Shown here in pieces: positions 52,140 to 60,965 of a DNA stretch of 64,000 nucleotides (positions are counted from its first letter, which is position 1; each line of letters starts with the position of its first letter). Both the position numbers and the translations under genes were made by a program. The stretch lies in NCBI RefSeq assembly GCF_002222055.1, contig NZ_MUGS01000011.1, forward strand, positions 27,957 to 91,956, written 5' to 3'. A model generated the notes under the pieces. It saw only the letters and a program-made list of their open reading frames with translations, made no database searches and was not told the DNA's origin. The stretch is from Flavobacterium araucananum (GTDB lineage: Bacteria; Bacteroidota; Bacteroidia; Flavobacteriales; Flavobacteriaceae).

Positions 52140-53087
52140 TTATTTTTTAATGAAAGAAACAATCTTATTGGTAAGGATTTCTGACAGGGGTAAACTTTCA
52201 TTATTATAACTATCAATGTTAGCCTGCGTATCGCCTTCAATGGTTTTCATGACATGATTCATGTTCTCGACAATCAAAAGTTCGGCATTTTTGTTTGCCT
52301 GCGATAAAAGTTCAGCGTCCTTAACCGTTACCTGCAAATCTTTGTTTCCTTGAAGGATTAAGACCGGGACTGTCAGTTTTTTAATTTCGGTTTGTGGATT
52401 ATACTTAAACCAGGAAATTAAATAAGGCTGAATACTTGGTCTAAAAAGTGAATTAAGCATTGGATCGACCTTTTTTACATTGTTCCCGCTTTTCAGACTA
52501 TCAATAATAGGAAACGTTAAATCCTCTAATTGTTTGTTTGCCTTAGACGCGATTTGAGTTTTTATCAGTTTGTCTGCTGATTCTCCCGGCCCTGCAATAG
52601 AGATAAATTTGTTTGCTTTTGCGCTCGCAATCATTCCTATTAAAGAACCCTCACTATGGCCAATTACAATTATCTGAGAAAAACGCTTGTCCTGTTTTAA
52701 TAAATTAATCCAGCTTTTGGCATCTTCAGTATAATTTTCGAATACCAGCGTTTGTTCAGAAACCGCAGAAGCCTTGCTTTCACCAATGCCTCTTTTGTCA
52801 TAACGTAACGATGCAATTCCGTTTTTTGCCAGAACTTCTGCCAGCATTTTCAAGGAATTGTTTTTCATCATCGCATTATTTCCGTTTCGATCCGTTGGTC
52901 CCGAGCCTGAAATAAGTAAGGCCACAGGATACTTCGTCTTTAGATCCGGAGTCGTCAGCGTACCAAAAATCTGATCTATATTAATTTTTAAGATTATAGG
53001 AGATTCCTTAAAAGTAATTTCACTTTTATTCTGACCCTGAATAATAGTCAAAAACAAAAGAGCAACAAGAACCAATAGCTTTTTCAT
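52140..53087 (-). CDS. Exported alpha/beta hydrolase
   Basis: The 315-residue protein has a signal peptide (LVALLFLTIIQGQ) and an alpha/beta hydrolase fold with GHSEGS (Ser145 nucleophile), ISGSGPTDRNGN as the oxyanion segment, Asp in LQGNKDLQV and His in VENMNHVMK. The fold resembles the dienelactone-hydrolase/BAAT group of periplasmic esterases. It starts 13 bp after sppA on the same strand, so the two probably form an operon. Substrate unknown. Confidence 0.9.
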   Translation of the reverse strand: MKKLLVLVALLFLTIIQGQNKSEITFKESPIILKINIDQIFGTLTTPDLKTKYPVALLISGSGPTDRNGNNAMMKNNSLKMLAEVLAKNGIASLRYDKRGIGESKASAVSEQTLVFENYTEDAKSWINLLKQDKRFSQIIVIGHSEGSLIGMIASAKANKFISIAGPGESADKLIKTQIASKANKQLEDLTFPIIDSLKSGNNVKKVDPMLNSLFRPSIQPYLISWFKYNPQTEIKKLTVPVLILQGNKDLQVTVKDAELLSQANKNAELLIVENMNHVMKTIEGDTQANIDSYNNESLPLSEILTNKIVSFIKK

Positions 53088-53100
53088 TTTTCGAATAGAA

Positions 53101-54858
53101 TTATTTAATATTTATCCCGAAAGGAAGCATCGCCTGAACGCCTTTTTGTTGCTGAAGTCTTTTTACCTGCTCGATAAGCATATAATTTTCCTCGCCAATT
53201 TCTTCTTTTATAAAAGCTTCTTTTGATTGCGCAAAAGGCAAACTGGAAAGGAGGTCATTAAAAGTTTTCTCGTATTCAGGATAGTTTTGTGTGCTGTATG
53301 ATTTTATTTTAGCAATTTTAGCAGCCTCGGCAATAGCATCATTCAGACCGCCAATTTTGTCTACCAAACCAATTTTTAGGGCTTCAGATCCTGACCAGAC
53401 TCTTCCTTGTGCAATTGCATCAACTTGTGCAAAAGTCATTTTTCGACCCTCGGCAACATGCGTTACAAAAGTGTTGTAAATGTGTTCAACTCCTTCTAAG
53501 GTAAAAGCTTTAAATTTCTCGTCTACAGGTACAAAAGGGCTGTAATTGGCCGAGTTTTCGTGCGTTTTTACCTGCTCTGTATTAATTCCTAATTTATTGG
53601 CCAAAGACGTAAAGTTGGGTAAAATTCCAAAAACTCCAATAGAACCTGTAATCGTATTACTTTCGGCAAAAATTTTATTAGCGTTACAAGCAATATAATA
53701 ACCACCAGAAGCAGCATAATTTCCCATAGAAACGACAACAGGTTTTACTTTTTTGGTAATTTCAATTTCTCTCCAGATCAAATCAGAAGTTAGAGCGCTT
53801 CCGCCCGGACTGTCTATTCTAAGCACAATCGCTTTTACATCTTCATTTTTACGCGCTTCTTGCAGGGAACGACGCATAGAACCTTCGCCAATTACCGTAA
53901 CATCTCCCTCGCCGCTTTGTATTTCGCCCTGAGCATAAATAATAGCAATTTGATCGGTAGCAGAATTTGTTAAAGCCGTTGTGATATTGTTTTGTGTGTA
54001 ATCTAAAATCGAAATTTTATTATAATCATCATCGCCCGTTACTTTCAGGGCTTTCTTGATCGCATTATGATAAACATCTTCGTAGGCAACAATGTCTACC
54101 AGATGCTGTGCTTTTGCCATTTCCGGAGTTCTGGCTAATAAACCGTTTGCAATTTCGTTTAATTTAGGAAGCGGAATATTTCGGCTTTTCGAAATATCTG
54201 TCGAAACAGTTGTCCAGATCGAGTTCAAAAGAGCCGTTACCTGTTCTCTGTTTGCATCACTCATTTTGTTTTCTAAAAATGGTTCAACAGCACTTTTGTA
54301 TTTTCCGTGACGAATCACTTCCATGTGAATGCCTGATTTATCCTGAAAATCTTTAAAGAACATTACCTCAGACGAAAGTCCTTTAAAATCCAGATCTCCT
54401 GCCGGATTGATGTAAACCGTATTGGCAACAGAGTTTAAATAATATTCTTTTTGAGAATAGGTATTGGCGTATGCCCAAACAAATTTTCCTGATTTCCTGA
54501 AGCTTTCAAGAGCATTTCTCAAATCTTTGTATTGAGCCAGGCCTAACGAAGACTCATCATTTAGAATCGAAATTCCCTTAATATTATCATCTGTTTTTGC
54601 TGCTTCGATTGCATTGATTACATCTGTTAAACCAACACCTTTTTTGTCAGAGAAAACAGTTACCCACGGATCTTTATATTTTCCGGCATAATCATTTTGA
54701 ATTTGTTTCAGGTTTAATTCTATAACCGAATCATTTTTGACAGAAACAGAATCGTCTCCCCCAAAAATTGCTCCAATAAGAATTACTCCAAAAAAGAAGA
54801 ACATAATAAATACAAAAATGCCGACAACTGTGGCAATTACATTTCCTAAAAACTTCAT
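53101..54858 (-). CDS. sppA: Signal peptide peptidase SppA, 67-kDa type
   Basis: SppA degrades leftover signal peptides in the inner membrane. The 585-residue protein has an N-terminal membrane helix (about 9-33) and two S49 protease domains. The catalytic Lys188 (HGKYKSAVEPF) lies in the first and Ser384 (NYAASGGYYIA) in the second, the same split dyad as in E. coli. Length matches the long form. It is followed after 13 bp by the exported hydrolase. Confidence 0.95.
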   Translation of the reverse strand: MKFLGNVIATVVGIFVFIMFFFFGVILIGAIFGGDDSVSVKNDSVIELNLKQIQNDYAGKYKDPWVTVFSDKKGVGLTDVINAIEAAKTDDNIKGISILNDESSLGLAQYKDLRNALESFRKSGKFVWAYANTYSQKEYYLNSVANTVYINPAGDLDFKGLSSEVMFFKDFQDKSGIHMEVIRHGKYKSAVEPFLENKMSDANREQVTALLNSIWTTVSTDISKSRNIPLPKLNEIANGLLARTPEMAKAQHLVDIVAYEDVYHNAIKKALKVTGDDDYNKISILDYTQNNITTALTNSATDQIAIIYAQGEIQSGEGDVTVIGEGSMRRSLQEARKNEDVKAIVLRIDSPGGSALTSDLIWREIEITKKVKPVVVSMGNYAASGGYYIACNANKIFAESNTITGSIGVFGILPNFTSLANKLGINTEQVKTHENSANYSPFVPVDEKFKAFTLEGVEHIYNTFVTHVAEGRKMTFAQVDAIAQGRVWSGSEALKIGLVDKIGGLNDAIAEAAKIAKIKSYSTQNYPEYEKTFNDLLSSLPFAQSKEAFIKEEIGEENYMLIEQVKRLQQQKGVQAMLPFGINIK

Positions 54859-55126
54859 AAGCGTATTTTTTTAATAAGTATCGTAAAAGGTTGGTTTGTT
54901 ACAAATGTATCTAAAAACAAATTATTTCTGATATACGATTTGGTGAAATATTTGTAGTTTTTACATTTTTAAACGTCTAATTAAAGATAGCTATTTTTTG
55001 TAAGATCTTTCGAGTTTTTTTAAAGAGATGTGTAAAATAAAAAACATAAAGTCGTTAAGAACTTCTGATTCTTGGCTTAAATAATGTGCTTAATTCTAAA
55101 ATAGTTTTAGTTAATTTGCATTAATT

Positions 55127-56260
55127 ATGAAGTCACAACACCAAGTCGTTTTATCTATAGGCAGTAATCAGGGAAACAGGTTAGCAAACATCGAGAGTTG
55201 TATCGATTTAATACATCAGGAAGTGGGAACTGTAATCCGGGTTTCAAAGTTATACGAAACACCTGCCTGGGGTTTCGAAAGCGATGCTTTTTATAATTGC
55301 GCTTTGGTTTTGCATACCAATTCATCTGCACAAAAAATACTGAATCAAGTTTTGAAAGTTGAAAAACAATTGGGCCGGATTCGCTCGAATCAACAAGGGT
55401 ATCAATCCCGAATTATTGATGTTGATTTGATCTTTTTTGACGATCAGATTATAGACTCAGAAAAACTCCAAATTCCGCATCCTTTAATGCAAAACAGAAA
55501 CTTCGTTTTGTTACCCATGCAGGATTTAAAATTAGATTGGAAACATCCTGTTTTTCAAAAATCTATTCCCGAATTAATTGCAATTTCACCAGATGATAGT
55601 ATTTGTACGGTAGTTCAGGATTTAAAAAGTCCGTTGCGGGAAATTGCATTAGAAAGCTTTAATTATATTGCTTTTGAAGGAAATATCGGAGCGGGGAAAA
55701 CTACATTAGTTCAAAAAATAGCCGAAGATTTTAATGCCAAAACAGTTTTAGAACGTTTTGCAGACAATCCGTTTTTACCCAAATTCTATAAAGATCAAAA
55801 CCGTTATGCATTTCCGTTAGAAATGTCATTTCTGGCAGATCGTTATCAGCAATTATCAGATGATCTGGCGCAATTTGATTTGTTTAAAGATTTTATCATA
55901 GCCGATTATCATATCTTTAAATCCTTGATTTTTGCTAAAATTACCCTGGCAGAAGATGAATACCGTTTGTATCGAAACTTATTCGATATTATTTATAAAG
56001 AAATGCCAAAACCGGATTTGTATGTTTATTTGTATCAGAATTCAGAGCGTTTACTTCAAAACATCAAGAAACGTGGGCGTAGTTACGAGCAAAACATCGA
56101 GGCAGGATATCTGGATAAAATCAATACAGGATATTTAGATTATATTAAATCCCAAACTGACCTGAATGTGCTGATTATCGATGTCTCCGATCGTGATTTC
56201 GTAAAAAAACACGAAGACTACCTTTTTATCTTAAACGAAATTCAGAAGAAGTTGAGTTAA
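55127..56260 (+). CDS. folK: FolK-deoxynucleoside kinase fusion
   Basis: The 377-residue bifunctional protein has two parts. Residues 1-160 are HPPK (FolK), which pyrophosphorylates 6-hydroxymethyl-dihydropterin for folate (SIGSNQGNR at 10-18, RIRSNQQGYQSRIIDVDLI, IPHPLMQNRNFVL). Residues 178-377 are a deoxynucleoside kinase with P-loop GNIGAGKT at 185-192, the LERFADNPFLPKFY lid side and a late RGRSYEQNI. The fusion is one continuous frame without a break. It joins folate and dNTP salvage, both needed for thymidylate; the fusion is recurrent in Bacteroidota to my knowledge. Confidence 0.93.
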   Translation: MKSQHQVVLSIGSNQGNRLANIESCIDLIHQEVGTVIRVSKLYETPAWGFESDAFYNCALVLHTNSSAQKILNQVLKVEKQLGRIRSNQQGYQSRIIDVDLIFFDDQIIDSEKLQIPHPLMQNRNFVLLPMQDLKLDWKHPVFQKSIPELIAISPDDSICTVVQDLKSPLREIALESFNYIAFEGNIGAGKTTLVQKIAEDFNAKTVLERFADNPFLPKFYKDQNRYAFPLEMSFLADRYQQLSDDLAQFDLFKDFIIADYHIFKSLIFAKITLAEDEYRLYRNLFDIIYKEMPKPDLYVYLYQNSERLLQNIKKRGRSYEQNIEAGYLDKINTGYLDYIKSQTDLNVLIIDVSDRDFVKKHEDYLFILNEIQKKLS

Positions 56261-56262
56261 TT

Positions 56263-56352
56263 AGATAATTGCTCTAACGTAATTTTTAATTATCTAATTG
56301 GCACATTCTCTAATTAACTTATCTCATTATCTAATTGGCAAATTATCTCATT
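56263..56352. repeat. Second copy of the ATTAGATAATG-type repeat
   Basis: The folK/LRR gap contains several ATTATCTAATTGGCA-like units in a row, including a 22-nt unit at 56293-56314 that differs by one base from 29059-29080. The units are repeated in tandem with inverted partners at the ends. No gene is present. Confidence 0.65.
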
Positions 56353-56356
56353 AGAT

Positions 56357-59300
56357 TTATCTCTTCAGCGAAAAATGCCCTTTTAAAACAGGTTTAGTAT
56401 TGTCAATTTTCAGCGCATACCAATAGTCAGAAGCGGGCAGGGGTGTTTTATTAAAAGTTCCGTCCCAGCTCATTTTCGAAGTATTTAGTTGCGCAATAAG
56501 TTTGCCGTATCGGTCAAAAATAGTGACCTCCGCTTGCGGATAATTCTCCATTCCTGTTACTTCCCATAAATCATTATAAGAATCATTGTTTGGTGTAAAA
56601 AATGCAGGAAAAACCAGGACTACAAAGTTTTGTGTCGTTTGCCCACAGCCGCTTTTTTCTCGTACATACGCCATTTGTAAACCTCCGGGAACATCATAGA
56701 ATACATTCGAATCCTGGAAAGTGGTTCCGTCTACAGAAAATTCAAAATAAGCAGCCTCTTTTTTAAGATAAATGACAGCCGTAGTTCCGTTTACATCGAT
56801 TCGATCGATTTGAGGAAAAAGATGTTCTTCGACTTTAATTGTTTTTCTGCTCGTACAATTTTCCGGAGCAGGACTTGTAACATCTACAGTATAAGTTCCG
56901 CCAGAAGTCGCATCAATAGTTGGAGTTGTATCTCCGGTATTCCATAAATAAGACATTCCGGAAATTCCGGCGTCGAGCGTAACTTTTTGAAATTGGCACA
57001 AAGTCAAAGTTTCATCGGTAACCGCGGGAGGAGTATAAATGACAATGTTTACAGGAGTACGATTTATATTGATACAAGTACTGTTTGAGGCTTGAGCATA
57101 ATAAGTCGTGTTGGCTGAAATCGTGGGTGTTGCAAAGCTGTTTCCCATATACACACTTGTTCCGCCCGTAGAAGTTGTAAACCAATTGATGATGCCAACA
57201 TTAGAATTTGCTGCGATAGTTACACTTCCGGAACCGCAATTATATACCGTAGAAACTGTTGCAACAGGAGTGGCAGGTGTTGCATAAACAGTAGCGACAA
57301 CTGGTCTTCTATTCGATTCGCAACCTGCATCTACATAATAAGTTGTGGTTGCGTTTAAGATTGGGGTTGTATATGAATTTCCGGTTGTAAGTAAAGTTCC
57401 TCCAACAGCAGCATCGTACCAGCCAATTGTTGCTCCGGTTGTTGCTGTAGCGTTAAAAGTAAAACTTCCGGAGTCGCAAGCTGCAATAGGTGTGCTGACC
57501 GATGTAACAATAGGAATAGTAATTTTAGTACTTGCAGCGATTTCTAATGGCAATTCGCCCGGCATACCTCCGTATTCTACAACGTAACCTTTTGGCTGAT
57601 AATTGTTGCCGGAAACCAAAGATCCCGTGTTAGACAAATCATTCCAGGAACCTCTTATGCCAACTCCGGGTTGTGTAATATGAGCATATTTTTCATCTCC
57701 GCCCTGATTATTGGGCTCATCCGTATTCCAGAAAGCAAAATTAGGCGTAGAGCCATTTGCTGTTCCATTCCAGAAAACAGTTCCCGCTTCAGGTCCTGTA
57801 ACCCATTTCCAGACCCCTTCGGCTTCGGCATCGCTCCCGCCAATCCAGCCCGTTCCGGAGGCTTGTTCGCCTATTAATTTGGCTTCATCAGTAGATAAAA
57901 TAGTAGCCAGATACCCTTTAAGACCGTAATAAGTCTGGGCTTCGGCAGCCGCTTTTGCAGCAGTCCACGTAATGCCAATGCTGGGAACAAATAAATAATA
58001 ATGTTGAGTAGAAGGCAGATAATTGGCCTGACCAATAGTGATAGAAAAAGTCTTAGTGCCGGAAGCTGTAGCCGAAGAATTAGAAAATACGACATCCTTA
58101 ATGGCACTTTCAAGATCTGAATATAAAACAGTACCACCAGTAGCACTCGATAGTTTTAGTTTTCCGGCAGTAGCATCCCAACTTGTCACGATCGATGGAT
58201 GTGCCGCAGCGTTCGAAAGCGTTAGCTTGTCTAAACCACTGGAGTAACCGGAAGAAATCTGGATATAACCCGCTTCTGTCCCGGGTTCAAGCAGATCATG
58301 GGTTATGGTAATAGAGGTTACAATATTAATAGTATTTTGTGGGCAGTATAATTGATCTCCCGTTGCTTTGATTACGGGAGGAAGAGTTGTGCTTGCATTG
58401 CATTTATTAGAATATATAGCAGGGGCGTCTTTATAAAATGGCCAGTTAGTATCAGAGTACGATTTGTTGTCTACTTGTATACAGCTAAGTTTTGAATTCG
58501 ATTTCAAATCTAACTGTGATAGGTTCGTATTACTTCCGTTTTTTAAATTCAAACTAACCAATTGATTGTTGGTGCAATACATAACTGCTAAAGCCCGATT
58601 TTTAGAAACATCCAAATCTTTTAATTGATTGTTGTTAATCATCAAATGAGTTAAAGCAATGTTTTTTGAGACATCAATATCAGACAACTTATTAGAATTG
58701 CAATGAATGAGTACTAAGGCTAAATTATTCGAAATGTTTAGATTTGATAATTGATTATTATCGATACTAAAACTTTGCAAAAGGAGATTTTGTGTAATAT
58801 CAATATCTGATAATTGATTAGAGTCGCAGTGTAAAATATTCAAATACCGGTTTTTAGAAACATTTAAACCGGATAGCTTATTCATGCTGCAAAACAAAGT
58901 AATTAAATGTAGATTTTTGCTAAGTTCTAAATTTAATACTTGATTGTTTTCACAAGTAAAATGATTTAAACTAATATTTTGTGAAGTGTCTAAGACGGAT
59001 AGTTTATTGGAGCCGCAGTTTAAAGATTCGATTTTGTTGTTTTTAGAAACATCCAAAGTAGTTAACTGGTTTTCAGAACAGGATAAGTTGGTTAGGAGCA
59101 GATTGTTAAAAACATCTAAATTCAATAATAAATTATGGTCTAAATATAAAGTTTTCAAAGAGATGTTCTTGCTTAAATCTATAGCAGTCAATTTGTTGTT
59201 TTTGGCAGAAAAAAAGGTCAAAGCTGTGTTTTTAGAAATAGCAATGCTTGTCAATTTATTATTATCGATATTTATTATATCTAAATCAATATTATTTGAA

Positions 59301-59659
59301 ATATCAAGCTGAATTAAGTCATTAAAACTGCAATTTAAATAGGTGAGATATAAATTGTTAGAAAGGTTTAAAGTGCTAATTCTGTTTCTTTTGCTTGGAT
59401 CATTGTCGATTGCTCCAATGTTTAACTGTTCTAATTTTGCAAAAGCGCTAATTCCGGTTAAATCTGAAATTTCTCTGGAGGAAAGGTCTAATGCGATTAT
59501 GTTGTTAATTTGTGCTGTAGAAACTTTGCCATCAATAACTCCATTGTCAATTCCTAAATCAATTAAAGCTTTTTCAAAGTTTGAATCAGGAATAAGAGTA
59601 AATTGGGCATAACCGAAAAAACCAATTAAAAATAAAAACCAGGTAATTCTATTTTTCAT
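56357..59659 (-). CDS. LRR / C-type-lectin surface protein with type IX (type B) sorting domain
   Basis: The 1100-residue secreted protein has a signal peptide (FLFLIGFFGYAQ). About 14 leucine-rich repeats of 21 residues follow, at roughly 60-410 (pattern LDVSKNxxLxxLxCxxNQLxx). Next come a cadherin-like or calcium-binding-like domain, a C-type lectin-like domain at about 565-700 (WTAAKAAAEAQTYYG, GWIGGSDAEAEGVWKWVTG, WNTDEPNNQGGDEKYAHI), Ig-like repeats with SNRRPVVATVYATP, and a C-terminal gliding-motility-type sorting domain (FFTPNNDSYNDLWEV to the basic end LKGHFSLKR). The protein should leave by type IX secretion and act as an adhesin or glycan binder. ATG 59659 is preferred to TTG 59665. 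Confidence 0.92.
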   Translation of the reverse strand: MKNRITWFLFLIGFFGYAQFTLIPDSNFEKALIDLGIDNGVIDGKVSTAQINNIIALDLSSREISDLTGISAFAKLEQLNIGAIDNDPSKRNRISTLNLSNNLYLTYLNCSFNDLIQLDISNNIDLDIINIDNNKLTSIAISKNTALTFFSAKNNKLTAIDLSKNISLKTLYLDHNLLLNLDVFNNLLLTNLSCSENQLTTLDVSKNNKIESLNCGSNKLSVLDTSQNISLNHFTCENNQVLNLELSKNLHLITLFCSMNKLSGLNVSKNRYLNILHCDSNQLSDIDITQNLLLQSFSIDNNQLSNLNISNNLALVLIHCNSNKLSDIDVSKNIALTHLMINNNQLKDLDVSKNRALAVMYCTNNQLVSLNLKNGSNTNLSQLDLKSNSKLSCIQVDNKSYSDTNWPFYKDAPAIYSNKCNASTTLPPVIKATGDQLYCPQNTINIVTSITITHDLLEPGTEAGYIQISSGYSSGLDKLTLSNAAAHPSIVTSWDATAGKLKLSSATGGTVLYSDLESAIKDVVFSNSSATASGTKTFSITIGQANYLPSTQHYYLFVPSIGITWTAAKAAAEAQTYYGLKGYLATILSTDEAKLIGEQASGTGWIGGSDAEAEGVWKWVTGPEAGTVFWNGTANGSTPNFAFWNTDEPNNQGGDEKYAHITQPGVGIRGSWNDLSNTGSLVSGNNYQPKGYVVEYGGMPGELPLEIAASTKITIPIVTSVSTPIAACDSGSFTFNATATTGATIGWYDAAVGGTLLTTGNSYTTPILNATTTYYVDAGCESNRRPVVATVYATPATPVATVSTVYNCGSGSVTIAANSNVGIINWFTTSTGGTSVYMGNSFATPTISANTTYYAQASNSTCININRTPVNIVIYTPPAVTDETLTLCQFQKVTLDAGISGMSYLWNTGDTTPTIDATSGGTYTVDVTSPAPENCTSRKTIKVEEHLFPQIDRIDVNGTTAVIYLKKEAAYFEFSVDGTTFQDSNVFYDVPGGLQMAYVREKSGCGQTTQNFVVLVFPAFFTPNNDSYNDLWEVTGMENYPQAEVTIFDRYGKLIAQLNTSKMSWDGTFNKTPLPASDYWYALKIDNTKPVLKGHFSLKR

Positions 59660-59767
59660 AAGCAATCTATTTCTAATTCTCTTTCGTAAATGTACTTAAG
59701 AGAATTGTAAAATAAATGCGGGTAACCGGTTATTTTGTTTATAAAAAATATTCCTTTTTTATATAAA

Positions 59768-60304
59768 TCATAAATTCCATCGAATTTTTTGAAACAAATC
59801 CCAAACCACAATTCCGGCACTCACGGCAATATTTAGTGAATGTTTTGTTCCTAATTGAGGGATTTCGATACAGCCGTCGCAAATTGCAACCGCTTCTTGT
59901 GCTACGCCGTATACTTCGTTACCAAAGACCAAAGCATATTTTTGATTTTTGGCGACTTTAAAATCCTGAAGAAAAACGGCACTTTCAACTTGCTCAATAG
60001 CCATTGTTAGTACATTTTCTTTTTTAAGATTTTCGATAACCTCCAATACATTTTCATGATGCTCCCAGGCTACAGTTTCGGTTGCACCAAGAGCTGTTTT
60101 ATGAATTTCTTTGTTGGGAGGAGTTGCTGTAATACCACACAAAATTATTTTTTCGATCAAAAAAGCATCGGCAGTTCGAAACACAGATCCAATATTATGT
60201 AGACTACGAATATCGTCTAATACTAATATCAAAGGTGTTTTTTCTGATTTTTTAAAATCTTCGATCGATTTTCTTTCCAGTTCGCTATTTTCCAGTTTTC
60301 TCAT
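59768..60304 (-). CDS. SpoU/TrmH-family RNA methyltransferase
   Basis: The 178-residue enzyme is a compact SPOUT methyltransferase. It has motif 1 (NIGSVFRTADAF), motif 2 (YALVFGNEVYGVAQEAV) and motif 3 (IPQLGTKHSLNIAVSAGIVVWD), which together make the trefoil knot that binds S-adenosylmethionine. It probably 2'-O-methylates a tRNA or rRNA ribose; the exact target cannot be said, and short members include both TrmH- and TrmL-like enzymes. The first residues (KLENSELERKSIEDFK) are a short helical extension. Confidence 0.9.
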   Translation of the reverse strand: MRKLENSELERKSIEDFKKSEKTPLILVLDDIRSLHNIGSVFRTADAFLIEKIILCGITATPPNKEIHKTALGATETVAWEHHENVLEVIENLKKENVLTMAIEQVESAVFLQDFKVAKNQKYALVFGNEVYGVAQEAVAICDGCIEIPQLGTKHSLNIAVSAGIVVWDLFQKIRWNL

Positions 60305-60324
60305 TTGTGTTGTATTCAGGTCAT

Positions 60325-60356
60325 AAAAAAAGCCTCCAAAGATAAGGAAGCTTTTT
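60325..60356 (-). terminator. Terminator of the DUF1573 gene
   Basis: On the minus strand AAAAAGCTTCC, an 8-nt loop and GGAGGCTTTTT (one mismatch) precede a T-run. It lies about 25 bp past the DUF1573 stop and before the methyltransferase start. Confidence 0.75.
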
Positions 60357-60381
60357 CGATTATTTTATTTTGTTTTTCAGA

Positions 60382-60810
60382 CTAGCTTTTGATAGGATCT
60401 GGTAAAACAGTACCTTTTATGGTAAGTACTTTTGTTGGTTGTCCTTCAGCATTAGAAGTAACAGTTACAGTTTTTGTAAAAGCACCAACTCTGTCAGTAG
60501 CATATTTTACACCAATAATACCTTTAGCACCTGGAGCGATTGGCTCTTTTGGAGTTGTTGGTACAGTACAACCACAAGATCCTTGTGTATTTGTAATGAT
60601 TAATGGTTTAGTTCCGTTGTTTACAAAAACAAACTCACGTTTTCCATCTGCATTGTGTGCGATAGTTCCGTAGTCAATAGTTTCTGTTTCGAAAGCCATT
60701 CCAGCTCCTTCAACCTTAGCAACTTTAGCTGTTCCTTTTTTAGCCTGAGCGTTAGAAGCAGTAATTCCAACTACAGCTAACATAGCGAATAAAATTATTT
60801 TTTTCATCAT
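60382..60810 (-). CDS. DUF1573 family exported protein
   Basis: The 142-residue protein from ATG 60810 (ATG 60807 is also possible; the frame opens at 60837) has a signal peptide ending SNAQA and one DUF1573 Ig-like domain. Features are ETETIDYGTIAHNADGKREFVFVN, the SCGCTVP Cys pair and TPKEPIAPGAKGIIGVKYAT. The CGC motif is conserved in the family. Proteins of this type are abundant in Flavobacteriia, with no proven role. A promoter match lies upstream, and a terminator follows. Confidence 0.88.
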   Translation of the reverse strand: MMKKIILFAMLAVVGITASNAQAKKGTAKVAKVEGAGMAFETETIDYGTIAHNADGKREFVFVNNGTKPLIITNTQGSCGCTVPTTPKEPIAPGAKGIIGVKYATDRVGAFTKTVTVTSNAEGQPTKVLTIKGTVLPDPIKS

Positions 60811-60834
60811 TTGAATCTTTGATTTAATTATGAA

Positions 60835-60868
60835 CAAATCTATATAAAATTCTTATATCTAGATACAA
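60835..60868 (-). promoter_or_regulatory. Predicted promoter of the DUF1573 gene
   Basis: On the minus strand TTG (60868-60866), a 23-nt spacer and TAGATTTG (60842-60835) match the consensus at its longest spacing. The start codon lies about 25 bp downstream. Confidence 0.4.
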
Positions 60869-60965
60869 AAATTTCTTAAAATATTTTAATTTTTGAACGG
60901 CTTCGATATTCCTTTAAAATACCATAAATTCGCTGTCTTAATTTTTCATTTAAAAATACAATAAT

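Noticed and set aside
57655..58247. Several overlapping open frames on both strands
   Set aside because: All fall inside the lectin region of the LRR/lectin gene, which has a continuous, recognisable frame.
58490..59420. CRISPR-like regular repeats
   Set aside because: The 63-bp periodicity is that of 21-residue leucine-rich repeats in a coding frame; the units are diverged and have no spacers.
58986..59612. Leu- and Lys-rich open frames of about 90-108 residues on the plus strand
   Set aside because: They mirror the regular leucine-rich repeats of the gene on the other strand and have no start context or family match.
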